The notes beneath the pieces are model-generated. The model ran no database searches, was not told the origin of the DNA, and saw nothing but the letters and a program-made list of their open reading frames with translations. Shown piece after piece: positions 39,701-46,072 of a DNA stretch of 64,000 bases. How positions within the stretch are numbered: position 1 is the stretch's first letter; every line of letters begins with the position of its first letter. The stretch lies in NCBI GenBank assembly GCA_013399015.1, contig VWZX01000031.1, forward strand, positions 62,001 to 126,000, read 5' to 3'. This DNA is from Galbula dea. Its lineage: Eukaryota > Chordata > Aves > Piciformes > Galbulidae. The position numbers were made by a program, and so were the translations under genes.

Positions 39701-42700
39701 TCACTAGGTTCTGTAGGACTCCCCCCAGGGCAAGGGGGTCCCCAGCATCTAGCACAGCCCCGTGCAGCAGCCACAGGGGAGGTTTGCATTCAGCACAGGG
39801 ACCCTGTTTGGGGCCATTCACCAATGTTTTGCAAGAAAAAAAAAAACAAACAAATAAAACAACAAAACCCCCCACCAAAAACATACACCCCAACAAAATA
39901 CAGCAATGACCAAAATCTGCAGAGAGGTGCTCTGGCTGCCAGAGGTGCTCTGGCTGTTTCCTCAGGGCAGGAAGGTCAGGAAATAAGTTTATGGCAAAGC
40001 CAGGCAGGAGGCTCCTTCCAGCTGTGGGTCTGCCAGGCACAGAGTGGGGGTGTGGGGTCACAGAGCAAGACCCCACAGCCCCACTGAACCCAAAACTACA
40101 GAAGCATCACTCTCCCTGCACTCTCACTGCAGCTCTGCCTCCACTTCAGAGAAAGCAGCTGCTCCAGCACCCCAATGGCTGTCACCCCATGGGAATAGCC
40201 CCTGCAGCCCCCCAGCAAGGGGGGGGGGCAGTGGGAAGGGGGAGTTTTGCTCTCCTGCAGCAAGTAGAGCACCAGCACCCGGCTTTAGGGTCTCGAGGAA
40301 GGGACAGAAGATGGGGACAGGATCATCCTGGCTCCCAGAGAATGCAGCTGCCATGATCCATGCTTGGATTCACTCTCTGGGTGGGAATAAATAGGGGTGC
40401 AAAGCCTGAGCCTTTTAAACCTGTAGGATCCCAGGACGTCTCTATGTGTCCCACCCCAGCTCCCAGGCACACCAGGTGGGTGCTGCAAAGCAGGACTGTG
40501 ACACCCAAGGCAGGAGCTGGAGGAGCAGGAAAGGGGCCAGGGGATGAGCTGCAGCAAATAACTGCCCAACAAGCAGGAATAATACTCCTGATTAAATATC
40601 ATTAATAATAATAATAACAAACACAAAAGGGGAGGTGATGTGCGACACCCCAACCCCCCAGTGCCACCAGCAGCACTGTCTCCACAGGCAAAAGCTCTGC
40701 CTTTGCTTTCCAGCAGCTGGAGCAGAGCTGGACTTCGGCTTCCGATCCAGGCAGAGGGGTGGAGAAGAAGCTGCTTCCACAGCCAGGAAAAAAGAAACCA
40801 AACTAGCTCTGGGAACACCCAGGAAAGTCCCTCCACCACCCACCCGTTGCACAAGCCTCCTCTCTTCCTCTCCCAAATGCCCTTCACCAGGCAGGAAAGC
40901 GCAGGTCCTGTGTCCCCAGGACCCCTCCAGCCAGGGCACCGCAGGCTGGCAGCCACCCATCAGCCAGCCGCATCCAGCCCGGCACCGGCAAAACCAGCAG
41001 CAGCCTCTGCCAGGCCACCTGCAGCGGAAAGGAAAAGCTCCATCTCCAGGACTTCTTTATTTTAAGGCTGCCAACGAGGAGGAGGTTAATTAGCTCCGGG
41101 AGGACTAATTGCTGGGAACCCTCTTTCTCTGGAGGGAAAAGCCTCAGTTTCCCTAAGTAAAAGGTGAGGTGTCTCCAGCTGGGAATGGGAGAGCAGAACC
41201 CAAAGCGAGCTGCAAAAGCAAATCCCAAGCTGCCATCGGGGAAGAGGTTTGGGAATCTTGACATTTAATCACACAGAAACGAAAGGTTCCCAGACATGTC
41301 TAATAAGACAATTATAGTGCATGTTAATAATAGATTATTAAAAAGCTTATTTATGGAGGTTGAGGCAGGCAGATGGCAGGGCTGTGTCGATAAGGTTCTC
41401 CAGAGCCTTCCCCTACCTCCTCCCAGCTCGGAGCATGCAGCAGGGATTTACCTGCCTCTGCCTCACCAACCTCTCGCCCTTAACCCTTGCACGACTCCCC
41501 AGAGCAAAGCAGCTGGTTCCCGGGGGCGCTGGAGCCAAAAAAGCATTTCTATGGGGCGCCCTGAGGGTGCTCAGGGCTCTCAGCCCCTCTGCAGAGATTG
41601 CATGCTATGGAAAAGCTCCATCCCGGGTGCAGCCAGGGGAAAAATCAGCATCACCAGGCAGCAGGGAAATCGGCACAGCCAGGGCAGGGGCCAAGGCCAC
41701 CAGCAAGCAACTGCCTTTGCCTTCCAGGAGGTGTCCTTGCTCTCCTGGGGGCCCTGATCGTGCTGGGTTTTGCTCTGGGAAAGCTCCCCAGGAAGCTGGA
41801 ATAGGGTTGGTTTGTCTTAGTTTGGATAACAATGGGAAAAATGTGCAGTGTGGGCCAGGAGGTGACTCACCAAAGATCCCTGTTCCCGTGGCCAGGGCAG
41901 GTCCAAGAGCTCAGAGGGGAAAAAAAAAACCCAAACCAACATGCAACAGGAATTTTGGAGCAAGGAGAGGAGGATAAAAAAGAAACAAATGCTTCAGGTC
42001 TTGGTGAGGGGGGAAAAAATAAGCATTGTCACCCTCCACGCAGAGCCAGAGGGATGGATCCATCCAGCAGCATCAGCATCACTTGGAGCATCCCTAAATT
42101 CTGCTTTACCCCCACAGATGGCAAAGATCCACTCCACTCCAGTGCCTGGAGAGGGGATATTGGGAGAGCCAAGGGCTTGAGAGCAGGAAATCTCTGCCCT
42201 GGGCACGCTTGGGCATGTCAACAGGATTTTCCAGAGCGTCCCAGCACGGGAGCCTGCAGGGCTGTTTGCACTGTCTGGGAGAGGCCACAGCACTCCCAGG
42301 GCGTTAAAAACACATATGTAGAAGGCAAAAAGAGAATGACTTTTCCCTGGCACAGTGAAACAGGCAGGGGAAAAATAAACAAAATCCAAGCCTGAAACCA
42401 TCTGGCAAGGAAAAGGTAACATTCTCCAGCATTTTCTGTGCTTGGTGAAAGCAGGGCGGGGGGAAAAAATAAATGCCCAGGCATGGGAGAGCCCACGGGG
42501 AGCCAGGTGGAGGGGAATAAACACCAGGCACAGCGCTAGGAAGAGCAGGATCGGGTACTAGAGAGAGCACAAACCACAGATCCCATCCCCAGCACCCCTA
42601 ATTCAGGGCTGGTGCAGAGGCTCCCAGCAGCATCCCAGGACAGCCCAATGCTTCTGACCACCCTCAACCCAACGCCTGTGCTGGGAGGCACAGATGCAGC

Positions 42701-45700
42701 ATCCCACTCTCCCCCTTCCCCCCCGAGCGTGGCCCCAGCGATAAGGATGCTGCCGTTAACGGCACGGGGGACGCCAGGCACATTTGTTCCACTCCCGGAT
42801 CCCAATCCCAGCCTTGGGGACAGCGTCTGCTCAGCGCTTCCCATTCACTCATCCAAGACAACACAGCCACCGCGGGGTCAGGGTCACCTCTGCTTGCCTC
42901 CTGCTAACCTCCAGAGGGGAGGGGAGAGACAAGCCCCTGGTTGGGTGGTCCCAGCCCTTCTGCTTGGCTTCCTCAGTGAGGGGTTCAACCAACACAACCA
43001 GCACCCCACAGATCCTCCCCACAAAAAGAATCCACAGTCCTAGTACCACCAGAGATGCCACTAAGCCCAGTCCAGGGCTCCTTGGTGGCACCAACCTCCC
43101 AAAGTCGGAGCTGCAAACCCGAATATTGTATCTGCTCACTCGCTGCTAATGCATGGAGGCTTCCGCAGGATTACGGCAGGAGTGCCACGGCTGCAGGCAC
43201 AGCATTCCCACTGCTGCTGGAAAACAGCCCCAGGAGCATGGGAGGGGGGACACAGGCTGGGGTACATCTGGAGAGCAACTTACTGCTGAAGTTTTTGGGG
43301 TGCAACACAGAGGAGCAAAGTTACATCCTCCTCTAGCAAAAGGAGGAGGAGGAAAGAGCTGAGTCTGCAAAACCTGGAGACCCACGGACCAGCCTAGAGC
43401 ACTTGCAAGACCTCCACAAGCCAGCCTGGAGCCCCCAAGCGAGCCTGGAGCCCCTGCAAGACCCCCCCCTTAGCCAGCCCTGAGCACCCCCCTATAGAGG
43501 CTTTCAGCAAGGGGAAAGTTTCCATGTTTTATTGCCAAGAGAGGAAAGAGAGGGATGGCAAATCCCACCGGTGACAACTGGCAGCTCCAGCGGACACCAC
43601 AAGAGGTCTGGAGGGTGAGCAAACACCTTTCAACACCAGCCTGGTCTCCACCGGGAGAAGCCCAACCCAGAAGAGGCACTGACAGCTCAGCCGCTGTGAG
43701 ATCTTCACGAATCACCGAAGTTTGCATGCTCCAGGAAGGAGCAAAGAGCATCCCAAGCCGGTGGGGATCGCCGCTTGATCAGGGCTCCCAAGCTTCTCTC
43801 CCAGCTCCAAGCCATTCCTGGACATCAGCCGGTCCCAGGCATACCGTGCCTCAGTTTCCCCACTTGTCAAAGGGATCAGGCTACGACCTTCCTTTGCAAA
43901 GGAGCAGCAAGAAAACCACTCATCTTCCAGATACCCACGAAGCCAAGGAGCTGGTCTTCCCCACGAGCGGCTTCAGGGTCTCTGGTGACCCCAGAGGACA
44001 TGCAGGCAGCTCAAATATTTTTCTACCAGCTTTGTCTGCCGTGCAGCCCCGAACTCCACAGGGATGAGCCAGGTGATGTCCCCGTGGCTGGCCAATGTCC
44101 CCACGGGCAGCCAAATCACATCAGCAGGAGCCAAGGCTGGGATTCATCTAAAAACCAGCCTGCTTTGGAGCCCGGGAGGCTGGCAGCAGACCCCTCCGGC
44201 TGCACTGTGGAGCTGAGCCTGCTCTGCACCTACTGGCAGGGAAACGCTGGAGGAAACGTGCTCCTGATCTACAGCAGGCAGTGGGCTCGATCCTGCCCTT
44301 TGCACATACCAGCTCAGAGGGAAAGAAGCTCACCGAGGGGAAAGGATTTGCTTGAGAGGGGGCTGCTCCCCACAAAGCTCCTCCAGCCCCGCTCCACCAC
44401 CACCAGGTCTCCACCACTGTCCCTCCAGCCCCTTGCAGGCTGCAGCAGCTCAGCCATCAGAGAAAGACACATTGGATTGGGGAACAGCACAGCTCAGGAC
44501 CTCCCCTCCGACTCCCAGAGGGGTGAAGAAGCTCCTTCTTCTGGAGGAAAACTCACAGCCCCTGACTGGCTGCATGCCTCAGTTTCCCCATTACCTCCTT
44601 GCTCTGCCCTGAAGCACAGGGCTGCCCCATTGACAGATCAGCATCTCCCCCCAGCCCAGCACAACCATCTCCAGTCACCCCAGCAAAATATAAACCCCTT
44701 CTCTAATCTCCTCCACCTCACATGAGCTGTGGAGAGCCTCAGCTGTTTCATATCCCCCTCATCCATCCATCCGTTTTCCCCTCCTCCACGGGGGTCAGCC
44801 TGATGCTTTTGCTTTCTGCTGACGGGTATCACTATTTATAATTTTTGGAGAGAAGCCACTACCCAAAAAGCCAAAAAAAAAAAAATATCGATGCACCAAC
44901 ACGGGGACTGCAGCCAGGTAAAGGTACAAAAAAACCCCGAGAACCAGACAAAAAAAAAAAACCAACAAAACCAACCTTAATGCACAGAACATCACCCAGG
45001 AGCTGGAGAATGCAGCACTGGGGTCCCCTCTGAGCAAGGCACCCGCTCCCCTTCTCCCCCTGTGCCTCAGTTTCCTTTGCACAAAGCCCTCCCCGAACCC
45101 CAAATTCACCCACCCCAGAGCCTCCCAAAAAGGTGGGGAGTGAGCTGTTCCCCTCACCCTGCACCCCTGCCTGCAGAGTCAGGATATGTCCCTTCTTAGG
45201 GTGGGGGAGAAAAGGAGGAAAAAAAAAACAACCCTAAAAATCAATAAAATAAGTGAAACAAGAATAAAGAGATCCGATAGCGCTTTGGTAAAACTAATGC
45301 TATCCCCGTGACGAAGGAGCTGGGGGAGGCTGCAACCGGAGAACGGCCTCGGTCACCACCTGTTCCTCCCGCAGGGTCTCCAAACCTCCCTCCCGGTCCC
45401 ACCGGGACCCCCTCCGAGGCTTGCAAATAAATCGCTCACACCCGTCGCGGGGCTTGGAGCCTCCTGCCCGGCCAGGCTCCCGACGAACGCTCGGAGCCGG
45501 TGCCCCCGGTGTGCTTCTCTCCTATGAAGCACCAGACCCCGGCAGGTCTCCCCTCTCCCCGCATACGAACTCTCCGCTGCCACCGGGGTGTGAAGTTTTC
45601 CTTCCCGGGGGTGCGGCTGGAGCCGAGAACGGAGGGACCGAGCCTGCCTCGGTGCCGGGGATCGACCGGAGGCCGCCGGTGCTCAGCTCGGGCCGTGCCA

Positions 45701-46004
45701 GACGCGGGAGGCTGCCCCCGGGGCTGGCCGCTGTCCCGCACTCGACGGCAGGACCGGAGGAAACACCGGCGGCGACGAGACGGGCAGGAACCTCCTTCTT
45801 GTACCGAAGCCCCCCACCCCACCCCGGTACGCAAGCCCCGAGCTCACAACCCCCCCGAGCAACCCCAAAGCAAGGAGAACCCAAAGCGCGCACACACACT
45901 CCACACTCCGGTAGCCCCTCTCCGTTCTTACCGGCGGGGGTCTCGGTATCCAGCGCATAGACCCGCAGGGCGAGAGCGAGCAGCAGCGCCCGGGCGCTTC
46001 GCAT
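3552..46004 (-). CDS. PTPRU: PTPRU gene, coding exons 1-16 (5' part of the gene; rest lies left of the window)
   Basis: Receptor-type tyrosine phosphatase of the R2B (MAM) family, a plasma-membrane adhesion receptor at cell contacts that in other vertebrates is linked to catenin and cadherin complexes. Sixteen exons join in frame (2503 nt, 834 codons plus one base) with GT-AG borders. Domain order by residue: signal peptide about 1-18, MAM about 26-185, Ig-like 186-282, fibronectin III repeats 283-381, 381-484, 484-588 and 588-713, stalk 714-745, membrane span about 746-769, juxtamembrane from 770. The YPKPVNMTK and DERLGLSFMDTH motifs are PTPRU-specific among the R2B family, which separates it from PTPRM, PTPRK and PTPRT. 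No frameshift or stop is seen. The catalytic D1 and D2 exons are absent here. Identity rests on near-continuous similarity to my memory of the mammalian protein. Confidence 0.96.
3985..4078 (-). mobile_element. CR1 LINE internal fragment
   Basis: CTTCTCCAGGCTAACCAACC to CAACACTTGTGCTCCAGACC, inverted, directly followed by a plus-strand CR1 copy. Probably one element inserted into another. Confidence 0.75.
4079..4527 (+). mobile_element. CR1 LINE, truncated
   Basis: From GCAGGACCAGAGGAGGCCAC through CAGCCTGGAGAAGAGAAGGC to GGTTGGACTAGATAACCTGG and the tail CATTCTGTGATTATGA. In PTPRU intron 15, about 390 bp from the microexon. Confidence 0.87.
4917..4946 (-). CDS. PTPRU: PTPRU exon 15: 30-nt tyrosine-rich juxtamembrane microexon
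   Basis: With split codons at both ends it adds ten residues, RNYYSYSYYP, just inside the membrane. Acceptor is TGCCAG|G and donor CC|GTAAGT, phase 2 to 2. Skipping it joins RKG directly to KPVNMTK in frame, so it behaves as a cassette. The mammalian protein, as I recall it, has a similar ten-residue insert (RDHYAYSYYP), which confirms that this tiny exon is real. Five of the ten residues are tyrosine. Confidence 0.92.
4947..7356 (-). other. PTPRU intron 14, largely unique
   Basis: No exon, RNA gene or CR1 copy recognised. It has a 300-residue plus-strand open frame (5997-6899) without recognisable domains and opposite in strand to PTPRU, which I regard as chance in GC-rich DNA. Confidence 0.6.
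7262..7328. repeat. Purine-rich GGAT/GGGA repeats
   Basis: GGATGGATGAGGGGAGGGAG and related G/A repeats. On the PTPRU sense strand this is a CATCC-rich pyrimidine tract beginning about 30 bases after the exon 14 donor. Confidence 0.7.
7357..7495 (-). CDS. PTPRU: PTPRU exon 14: stalk end and transmembrane helix
   Basis: 139 nt, residues 726-772. ACKESKRPLEVSQHSEEM precedes a hydrophobic helix that starts at LILGICAGGLIVLI and runs to IIVVI (about 746-769), then the stop-transfer RKG. Acceptor is GACAG|CT and donor AAAGG|GTAAGG, ending in phase 2. Downstream of the donor the sense strand is rich in CATCC repeats. Confidence 0.96.
7858..9150. repeat. 43-bp minisatellite in PTPRU intron 13
   Basis: About 30 units, visible as AACAGCACCCATGGGCATGG followed by CCCCAACCACCAGAGCAGCC. 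Successive ACCACCA anchors at 7894, 7937 and 7980 give the 43-bp period. Some units near 8480-8630 and 9010-9050 lack the CCCCAACCACC part, making shorter variants and a higher-order pattern. One N at 8522 suggests assembly difficulty. The length is not a multiple of three, so the stop-free minus strand yields long open frames in all three phases. These are a composition effect, not genes. Confidence 0.95.
8522..8522. other. Ambiguous base inside the 43-bp minisatellite
   Basis: A single N in an array where unit copies are hard to place. Confidence 0.95.
9150..9297. repeat. About 45-bp tandem repeat next to PTPRU exon 13 donor
   Basis: About three units of GGCTCAGGGGAGGGCTCTGC plus AGGCTCGGGGGGATCCCAGC plus CCCT. 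The last unit runs into the exon 13 donor at 9297, so intron 13 begins with repeat sequence on the sense strand. Confidence 0.9.
9298..9334 (-). CDS. PTPRU: PTPRU exon 13: 37-nt stalk exon
   Basis: A very short exon, residues 714-726, encoding ETRLNCVRIARK. Acceptor is CCGTAG|GAA and donor AAAG|GTGAGA, phase 0 to 1. A near-identical peptide follows LKG in mammalian PTPRU. The donor side abuts an array of about 45-bp repeats, and intron 13 then holds the 43-bp minisatellite. Confidence 0.93.
9335..11002 (-). other. PTPRU intron 12, unique sequence
   Basis: No CR1 copy or exon recognised in this 1.7 kb. Confidence 0.6.
11003..11276 (-). CDS. PTPRU: PTPRU exon 12: fibronectin III repeat 4, second part, with basic processing site
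   Basis: 274 nt, residues 622-713. STYQVIVEEDRP leads into the basic stretch KKLKRE (cleavage expected after about R638), then CFPVPLTFDDA, HYFGAEL, PFTVGDNQTY and WNPPLEPKKAYLIYF. R2B receptors are cut by proprotein convertases in this repeat. Here the site is K-X-K-R, not R-X-K/R-R. Acceptor is CACCAG|C and donor AAAGGG|GTGAGT, ending in phase 0. Confidence 0.95.
11409..11511 (-). CDS. PTPRU: PTPRU exon 11: fibronectin III repeat 4, first part
   Basis: 103 nt, residues 588-622. It encodes APTFDYGDMPSPLSESE followed by TITVLLRPAQGRGAPI. Acceptor is TTGCAG|CT and donor ATCAG|GTAGGT, ending in phase 2. Confidence 0.95.
12363..12564 (-). CDS. PTPRU: PTPRU exon 10: fibronectin III repeat 3, second part
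   Basis: 202 nt, residues 521-588. ISYQSIESSDPAVNVPGP, then KLRNETYHVFSNLHPGTTY and FSVRARTGKGFG, ending TEITTNIS. NET and NIS are sequons. Acceptor is CTGCAG|ATC and donor TCTG|GTAGGT, phase 0 to 1. Confidence 0.96.
12905..13014 (-). CDS. PTPRU: PTPRU exon 9: fibronectin III repeat 3, first part
   Basis: 110 nt, residues 484-520, encoding VPGGIASESLTFTPLEDM and FLKWEEPVEPNGLITQYE. Acceptor is CCCCAG|TG. The donor is GAG|GTACAT, the poorest +3 to +6 match of the gene. The frame into exon 10 (…QYE|ISYQ…) supports it. Confidence 0.94.
13497..13722 (+). mobile_element. CR1 LINE, short 3' fragment
   Basis: CTTGACATTAGACAGTAGAG through GAGACACTTGAACAGGTTGC to the tail CCAACCCTAACCATTCTATG. Same subfamily as the 3.4-kb fragment. 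In PTPRU intron 8. Confidence 0.87.
14312..14556 (-). mobile_element. CR1 LINE, short copy in an inverted pair
   Basis: Inverted tail CACCAAATCCCAGCATGGTG, then GGGATCATCCAGCCCAACCC and GGCAATCTCACCACACAAGG. It meets a longer plus-strand copy end to end. Confidence 0.85.
14557..15202 (+). mobile_element. CR1 LINE, about 650 bp
   Basis: From ACTGCCAATGTGTGCTCCCA through GGACCTGGGGGAGCAGGGCC to TTAGATGACCTGGAAAGGTC and tail GATGATTCTGTGATCCTATG. Together with the preceding copy it forms a head-to-head inverted CR1 pair in PTPRU intron 8. Confidence 0.87.
15583..15755 (-). mobile_element. CR1 LINE internal fragment
   Basis: AACCTCCTGTCAGGGAGCTG through CAACACTTGTGCTCTAGACC to CTCCATGTCCTTCTTGCAGT. 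Both ends are lost. Confidence 0.8.
16236..16544 (-). CDS. PTPRU: PTPRU exon 8: fibronectin III repeat 2
   Basis: 309 nt, residues 381-484, phase 1 to phase 1. It reads EPMRAPKGLAF, LTLQWEPLGYN, YTVSLCYRYL, TIKNLLPYKNIHVKL and NPEGRKEGKE. NLT and NQT are glycosylation sequons. Acceptor is CCACAG|AG and donor GATG|GTGAGT. Confidence 0.96.
16617..17250 (+). mobile_element. CR1 LINEs, two fused plus-strand pieces filling PTPRU intron 7
   Basis: The left part (to about 16905) is of the AGTTCAAGAGAGACAAGGAA subfamily and stops at CACTGGGCACCAACTGGA. The right part is of the GGTTGGACTAGATGACCTTG subfamily and ends CCCAAACCAGGCTATGAC. This covers most of the 710-bp intron and stops against the exon 7 donor. 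Confidence 0.87.
17255..17548 (-). CDS. PTPRU: PTPRU exon 7: fibronectin III repeat 1
   Basis: 294 nt, residues 283-381. A whole FNIII module on one phase-1 exon, with YLIIQLNTNSIIGDGP, KEIEYRM, the FNIII signature YKLWHLDPDTEYEISVLL, and ISRTKCA at the end. Acceptor is CTTCCAG|AG and donor CAG|GTGAGT. The tail of a CR1 copy begins right after the donor hexamer. Confidence 0.96.
17640..18155 (+). mobile_element. CR1 LINE, about 515 bp
   Basis: From GGTCCAGCTCTGGAGTTCTC through CAGCCTGGAGAAGAGAAGGC to CACCCAAACCATTCTCTGTT. It sits about 90 bp upstream (on the sense strand) of PTPRU exon 7. Confidence 0.87.
18330..18490. promoter_or_regulatory. Candidate conserved noncoding element, PTPRU intron 6
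   Basis: Unique AT-rich block with a TTTGATCAGATCAAA palindrome, AATTATCTCTATAAG (GATA-like) and TTAATTAATTAA-type homeobox sites. It starts about 175 bp after a CR1 copy ends. Confidence 0.3.
18667..18841 (-). CDS. PTPRU: PTPRU exon 6: second half of Ig-like domain
   Basis: 175 nt, residues 225-283, starting RQSGEVVPA. It carries the second Ig cysteine in DLYRCITQ and ends NFAELIVK. The reading frame fixes the acceptor at GGGCAG|AGG. The donor is GTCAGT, a weaker match than the other donors in this gene. End phase is 1. Confidence 0.94.
18935..19352 (+). mobile_element. CR1 LINE with reverse-transcriptase-like remnant
   Basis: Translates in part as GPVLFNIFINDLDEGI followed by FADD, a CR1-type fossil segment that resembles reverse transcriptase motifs. 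Then TGGACTTGATGATCTTAAAG and a tail ATTCCATGATTC. In PTPRU intron 5; stops interrupt any longer protein. Confidence 0.8.
19502..19617 (-). CDS. PTPRU: PTPRU exon 5: first half of Ig-like domain
   Basis: 116 nt, residues 186-224. APHFSRLGDVEVNAGQNA leads to the first Ig cysteine in TFQCVAAG. NAT is a glycosylation sequon. Acceptor is GGGCAG|CC and donor CAG|GTGAGC, ending in phase 0. In R2B receptors the Ig domain packs against MAM in the adhesive surface. Confidence 0.95.
20337..20418 (-). CDS. PTPRU: PTPRU exon 4: end of MAM domain
   Basis: 82 nt, residues 159-186, reading VLFEAVVSSERRGYLGLDD and on to LLLNYPC. This closes the MAM fold with its last cysteine. Acceptor is CTGCAG|GTC and donor GCT|GTAAGT, phase 0 to 1. 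The intron between exons 3 and 4 is only 94 bp. Confidence 0.95.
20513..20784 (-). CDS. PTPRU: PTPRU exon 3: core of MAM domain
   Basis: 272 nt, residues 68-158. It contains SENDTHCLQFSYFMYSRDG and GSHGRQWHQAELAV, hallmark MAM segments, and several NXS/T glycosylation sequons (NSS, NDT, NTS). Acceptor is CTACAG|GC and donor CAG|GTGAGC. It ends in phase 0 so that PNEYQ joins VLFEAVV of exon 4. In R2B receptors the MAM domain mediates homophilic adhesion. Confidence 0.96.
20894..21045 (-). mobile_element. CR1 LINE, short old copy
   Basis: Inverted tail TATAGAATCATAGAGTGTCT, then GGATCATTGAGTCCAGCTCC. A second degraded tail (AAAGCTGGAAGGGACCTTGG) follows, possibly an older element. Confidence 0.75.
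21040..21135. repeat. Degenerate GGGATGCA(G/T)GAGG repeats
   Basis: Loose tandem of GGGGATGCAGGAGGGG-like units in PTPRU intron 2, following an old CR1 fragment. Confidence 0.55.
21245..21400. promoter_or_regulatory. Candidate conserved noncoding element, PTPRU intron 2
   Basis: ATCATTAATATCC, AACAAAG (SOX/TCF-like), TGCTTAATTATTAATAGC and CTGCTTAATTTAAAGG in 150 bp of otherwise unique sequence. Confidence 0.3.
21400..23326 (-). other. PTPRU intron 2, repeat-poor part
   Basis: Unique sequence with no exon. Pyrimidine-rich TTTTCTTCTATTTTATTTTT at about 21777 is the only marked composition feature. Confidence 0.6.
23327..23665 (-). mobile_element. CR1 LINE, truncated
   Basis: Starts GGATCCCAGAATCCAGCATG, then GGACCATCCAGTCCAAACCC and CACACAAGGAGACTCCACAG, to GGCCTGTCCCTGGGCAGC. 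In PTPRU intron 2. Confidence 0.85.
23941..23958. repeat. Poly-G tract of 18
   Basis: Uninterrupted run of 18 G on the plus strand (C18 on the PTPRU sense strand) within intron 2. Confidence 0.95.
24502..25215 (-). mobile_element. CR1 LINE, about 710 bp, one of the longest copies here
   Basis: Inverted tail CACAGAATCAGAGTATCATA, then AAGGTCATCTAGTCCAACCC, CTTCTCTTCTCCAGGCTGAA and GGTCCATGTCTGTGCTGTGC, continuing past CTGGGAGCACACACTGATGG. The 5' limit is uncertain. Confidence 0.87.
25928..26345 (-). mobile_element. CR1 LINE, truncated
   Basis: CACAGAATCAGAGAATATCT and GGATCATGGAGTTCAGCTCC to TCTAACCTGCCCCTCTCCTG. Closely related to the copy at 51.1 kb, with long shared stretches. Confidence 0.85.
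27492..27620 (-). CDS. PTPRU: PTPRU exon 2: start of MAM domain
   Basis: 129 nt, residues 25-68, beginning AGCTFEEDSDP and ending DLPHG, the amino-terminal MAM strand with its first cysteines. Acceptor is CCACAG|CT and donor CACG|GTGAGT, phase 1 to phase 1. Unusually, the polypyrimidine tract is a (CT)n microsatellite. It is separated from exon 1 by an 18.3-kb intron. Confidence 0.95.
27623..27648 (-). repeat. (CT)n microsatellite forming the exon 2 polypyrimidine tract
   Basis: On the minus strand a run of about ten CT units ends in CCACAG, directly before PTPRU exon 2. A length-variable microsatellite is therefore the polypyrimidine tract of this 18-kb intron. Confidence 0.9.
28376..28552 (-). 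mobile_element. CR1-like LINE fragment
   Basis: AACACAGAATCACAGGATGG, GGTTGGAAGGGACCTCAAAG and CTTCTCTTTTCTAGCCTGAA. It borders the 13-bp minisatellite. Confidence 0.8.
28556..29045. repeat. About 13-bp CATCCAGCCCC-type minisatellite, PTPRU intron 1
   Basis: Diverged units such as CATCCAGCCCCCTAATCCC recur over almost 500 bp. Identical anchors at 28861, 28900 and 28951 are 39 and 51 bp apart, near three and four times 13. It begins at the end of a minus-strand CR1 copy. Confidence 0.85.
29367..29460 (-). mobile_element. CR1 LINE tail fragment
   Basis: AATCATTATGGTTGGAAGAG and CCTCAAAGATCATCAAGTCC; about 90 bp of an old copy. Confidence 0.75.
30998..31368 (+). mobile_element. CR1 LINE, truncated
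   Basis: AAAGGAGGCTCAGGGGAGAC through GCCCAGGCTGCCCAGGGCAG to the tail ACAATTCTGTGATTCTCTCC. In PTPRU intron 1. Confidence 0.87.
31500..32135. repeat. About 190-bp tandem repeat, roughly three copies, PTPRU intron 1
   Basis: The anchor GCATGCCCAG(A/G)CAG occurs at 31546, 31757 and 31947. Each copy is followed by a (C)CAGA(T/G)(G/A)GACCA anchor near 31600, 31800 and 31986, then an A-rich stretch, GAGGTGGCTT-like sequence, and CTGGGTACCACTGCCACCCA sub-repeats. Periods run 186-211 bp. It resembles no CR1 part I know. Confidence 0.8.
33078..33303 (+). mobile_element. CR1 LINE, 225-bp 3' fragment
   Basis: GATTAGATTAGATCTAATGA to GGTTGGACTAGATGACCTTG and the tail ACGATTCTATGATTAA. A textbook short 5'-truncated copy. 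Confidence 0.88.
33770..34070. promoter_or_regulatory. Candidate conserved noncoding element, PTPRU intron 1
   Basis: 300 bp, markedly AT-rich for this region, with no repeat. It contains TGTAAACATTAGC (forkhead-like), GCCAATGCAATTCC and TTTGCATAATAAGTCACTTA (octamer/AP-1-like). It is the strongest regulatory candidate by composition. Confidence 0.35.
34438..34915 (-). mobile_element. CR1 LINE, about 480 bp
   Basis: GAGAGACCTTCAGGATTGTC to GCACTGCCAGGTCACCACTA, TCCTCTTCTCCAGGCTAACC and CTCCATGTCCTTCTTGGAGT. In PTPRU intron 1. Confidence 0.86.
37128..37278 (+). mobile_element. CR1 LINE, short 3' fragment
   Basis: GTCAATGCTCTCAGACACAT to AGGAGCTGGACTTGATGATC and tail CAGGATATTCTGTGATCTG. It is the last CR1 copy before a repeat-poor zone of about 14 kb. 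Confidence 0.84.
39838..39905. repeat. A-rich low-complexity tract
   Basis: A11 followed by ACAAACAAATAAAACAAC-type sequence and CCAAC(A)n units. I see no target-site duplication or source gene, so it is not called a retrocopy tail. Confidence 0.6.
41235..41400. promoter_or_regulatory. Candidate conserved noncoding element, PTPRU intron 1
   Basis: ACATTTAATCACACAG, GACAATTATAGTGCATGTTA and TAATAGATTATTAAAAAGC form a dense group of homeobox-type cores, about 4.6 kb downstream of the PTPRU ATG. Confidence 0.33.
45932..46004 (-). CDS. PTPRU: PTPRU coding exon 1: start codon and signal peptide
   Basis: ATG at 46004 opens MRSARALLLALALRVYA, a short basic start followed by a leucine/alanine core, typical of a signal peptide. 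It continues DTETPA, where ETPA matches the mature N-terminus of other PTPRU proteins. The donor is CCG|GTAAGA and the exon ends in phase 1. No in-frame alternative start is needed. The exon lies inside a CpG-rich block that is the likely promoter. Six Ns lie 63 bases upstream of the ATG, so the 5' untranslated region is not fully resolved. Confidence 0.93.
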
Positions 46005-46066
46005 GGTGGGACCGGACTGGGACGGGACAGGAGGGGAGGGGCCGTGACGGGGAAAGGGGAGGGGGA

Positions 46067-46072
46067 NNNNNN
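46067..46072. other. Six-base ambiguity upstream of PTPRU ATG
   Basis: NNNNNN within GGGGGA…AGGGGGGG, a G-rich stretch that is difficult to sequence. True length may differ. Confidence 0.95.

Larger units (their letters stand above)
34916..45329 (-). other. PTPRU intron 1, promoter-proximal part
   Basis: About 10 kb with one CR1 fragment, A-rich tracts at 39.84, 44.87 and 44.95 kb, G-rich runs near 40.22 kb and an (AAT)n at about 40600. Many open frames of 100-316 residues occur in GC-rich stretches; none is recognisable and none shows splice-supported continuity. Confidence 0.6.

Noticed and set aside
39838..39880. Poly(A) tract as a processed pseudogene tail
   Set aside because: No upstream coding similarity and no flanking duplication seen.
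43775..44725. 316-residue plus-strand open frame in PTPRU intron 1
   Set aside because: Ser/Pro/Leu-rich with no motif or conserved pattern, in a GC-rich stretch where many open frames overlap.
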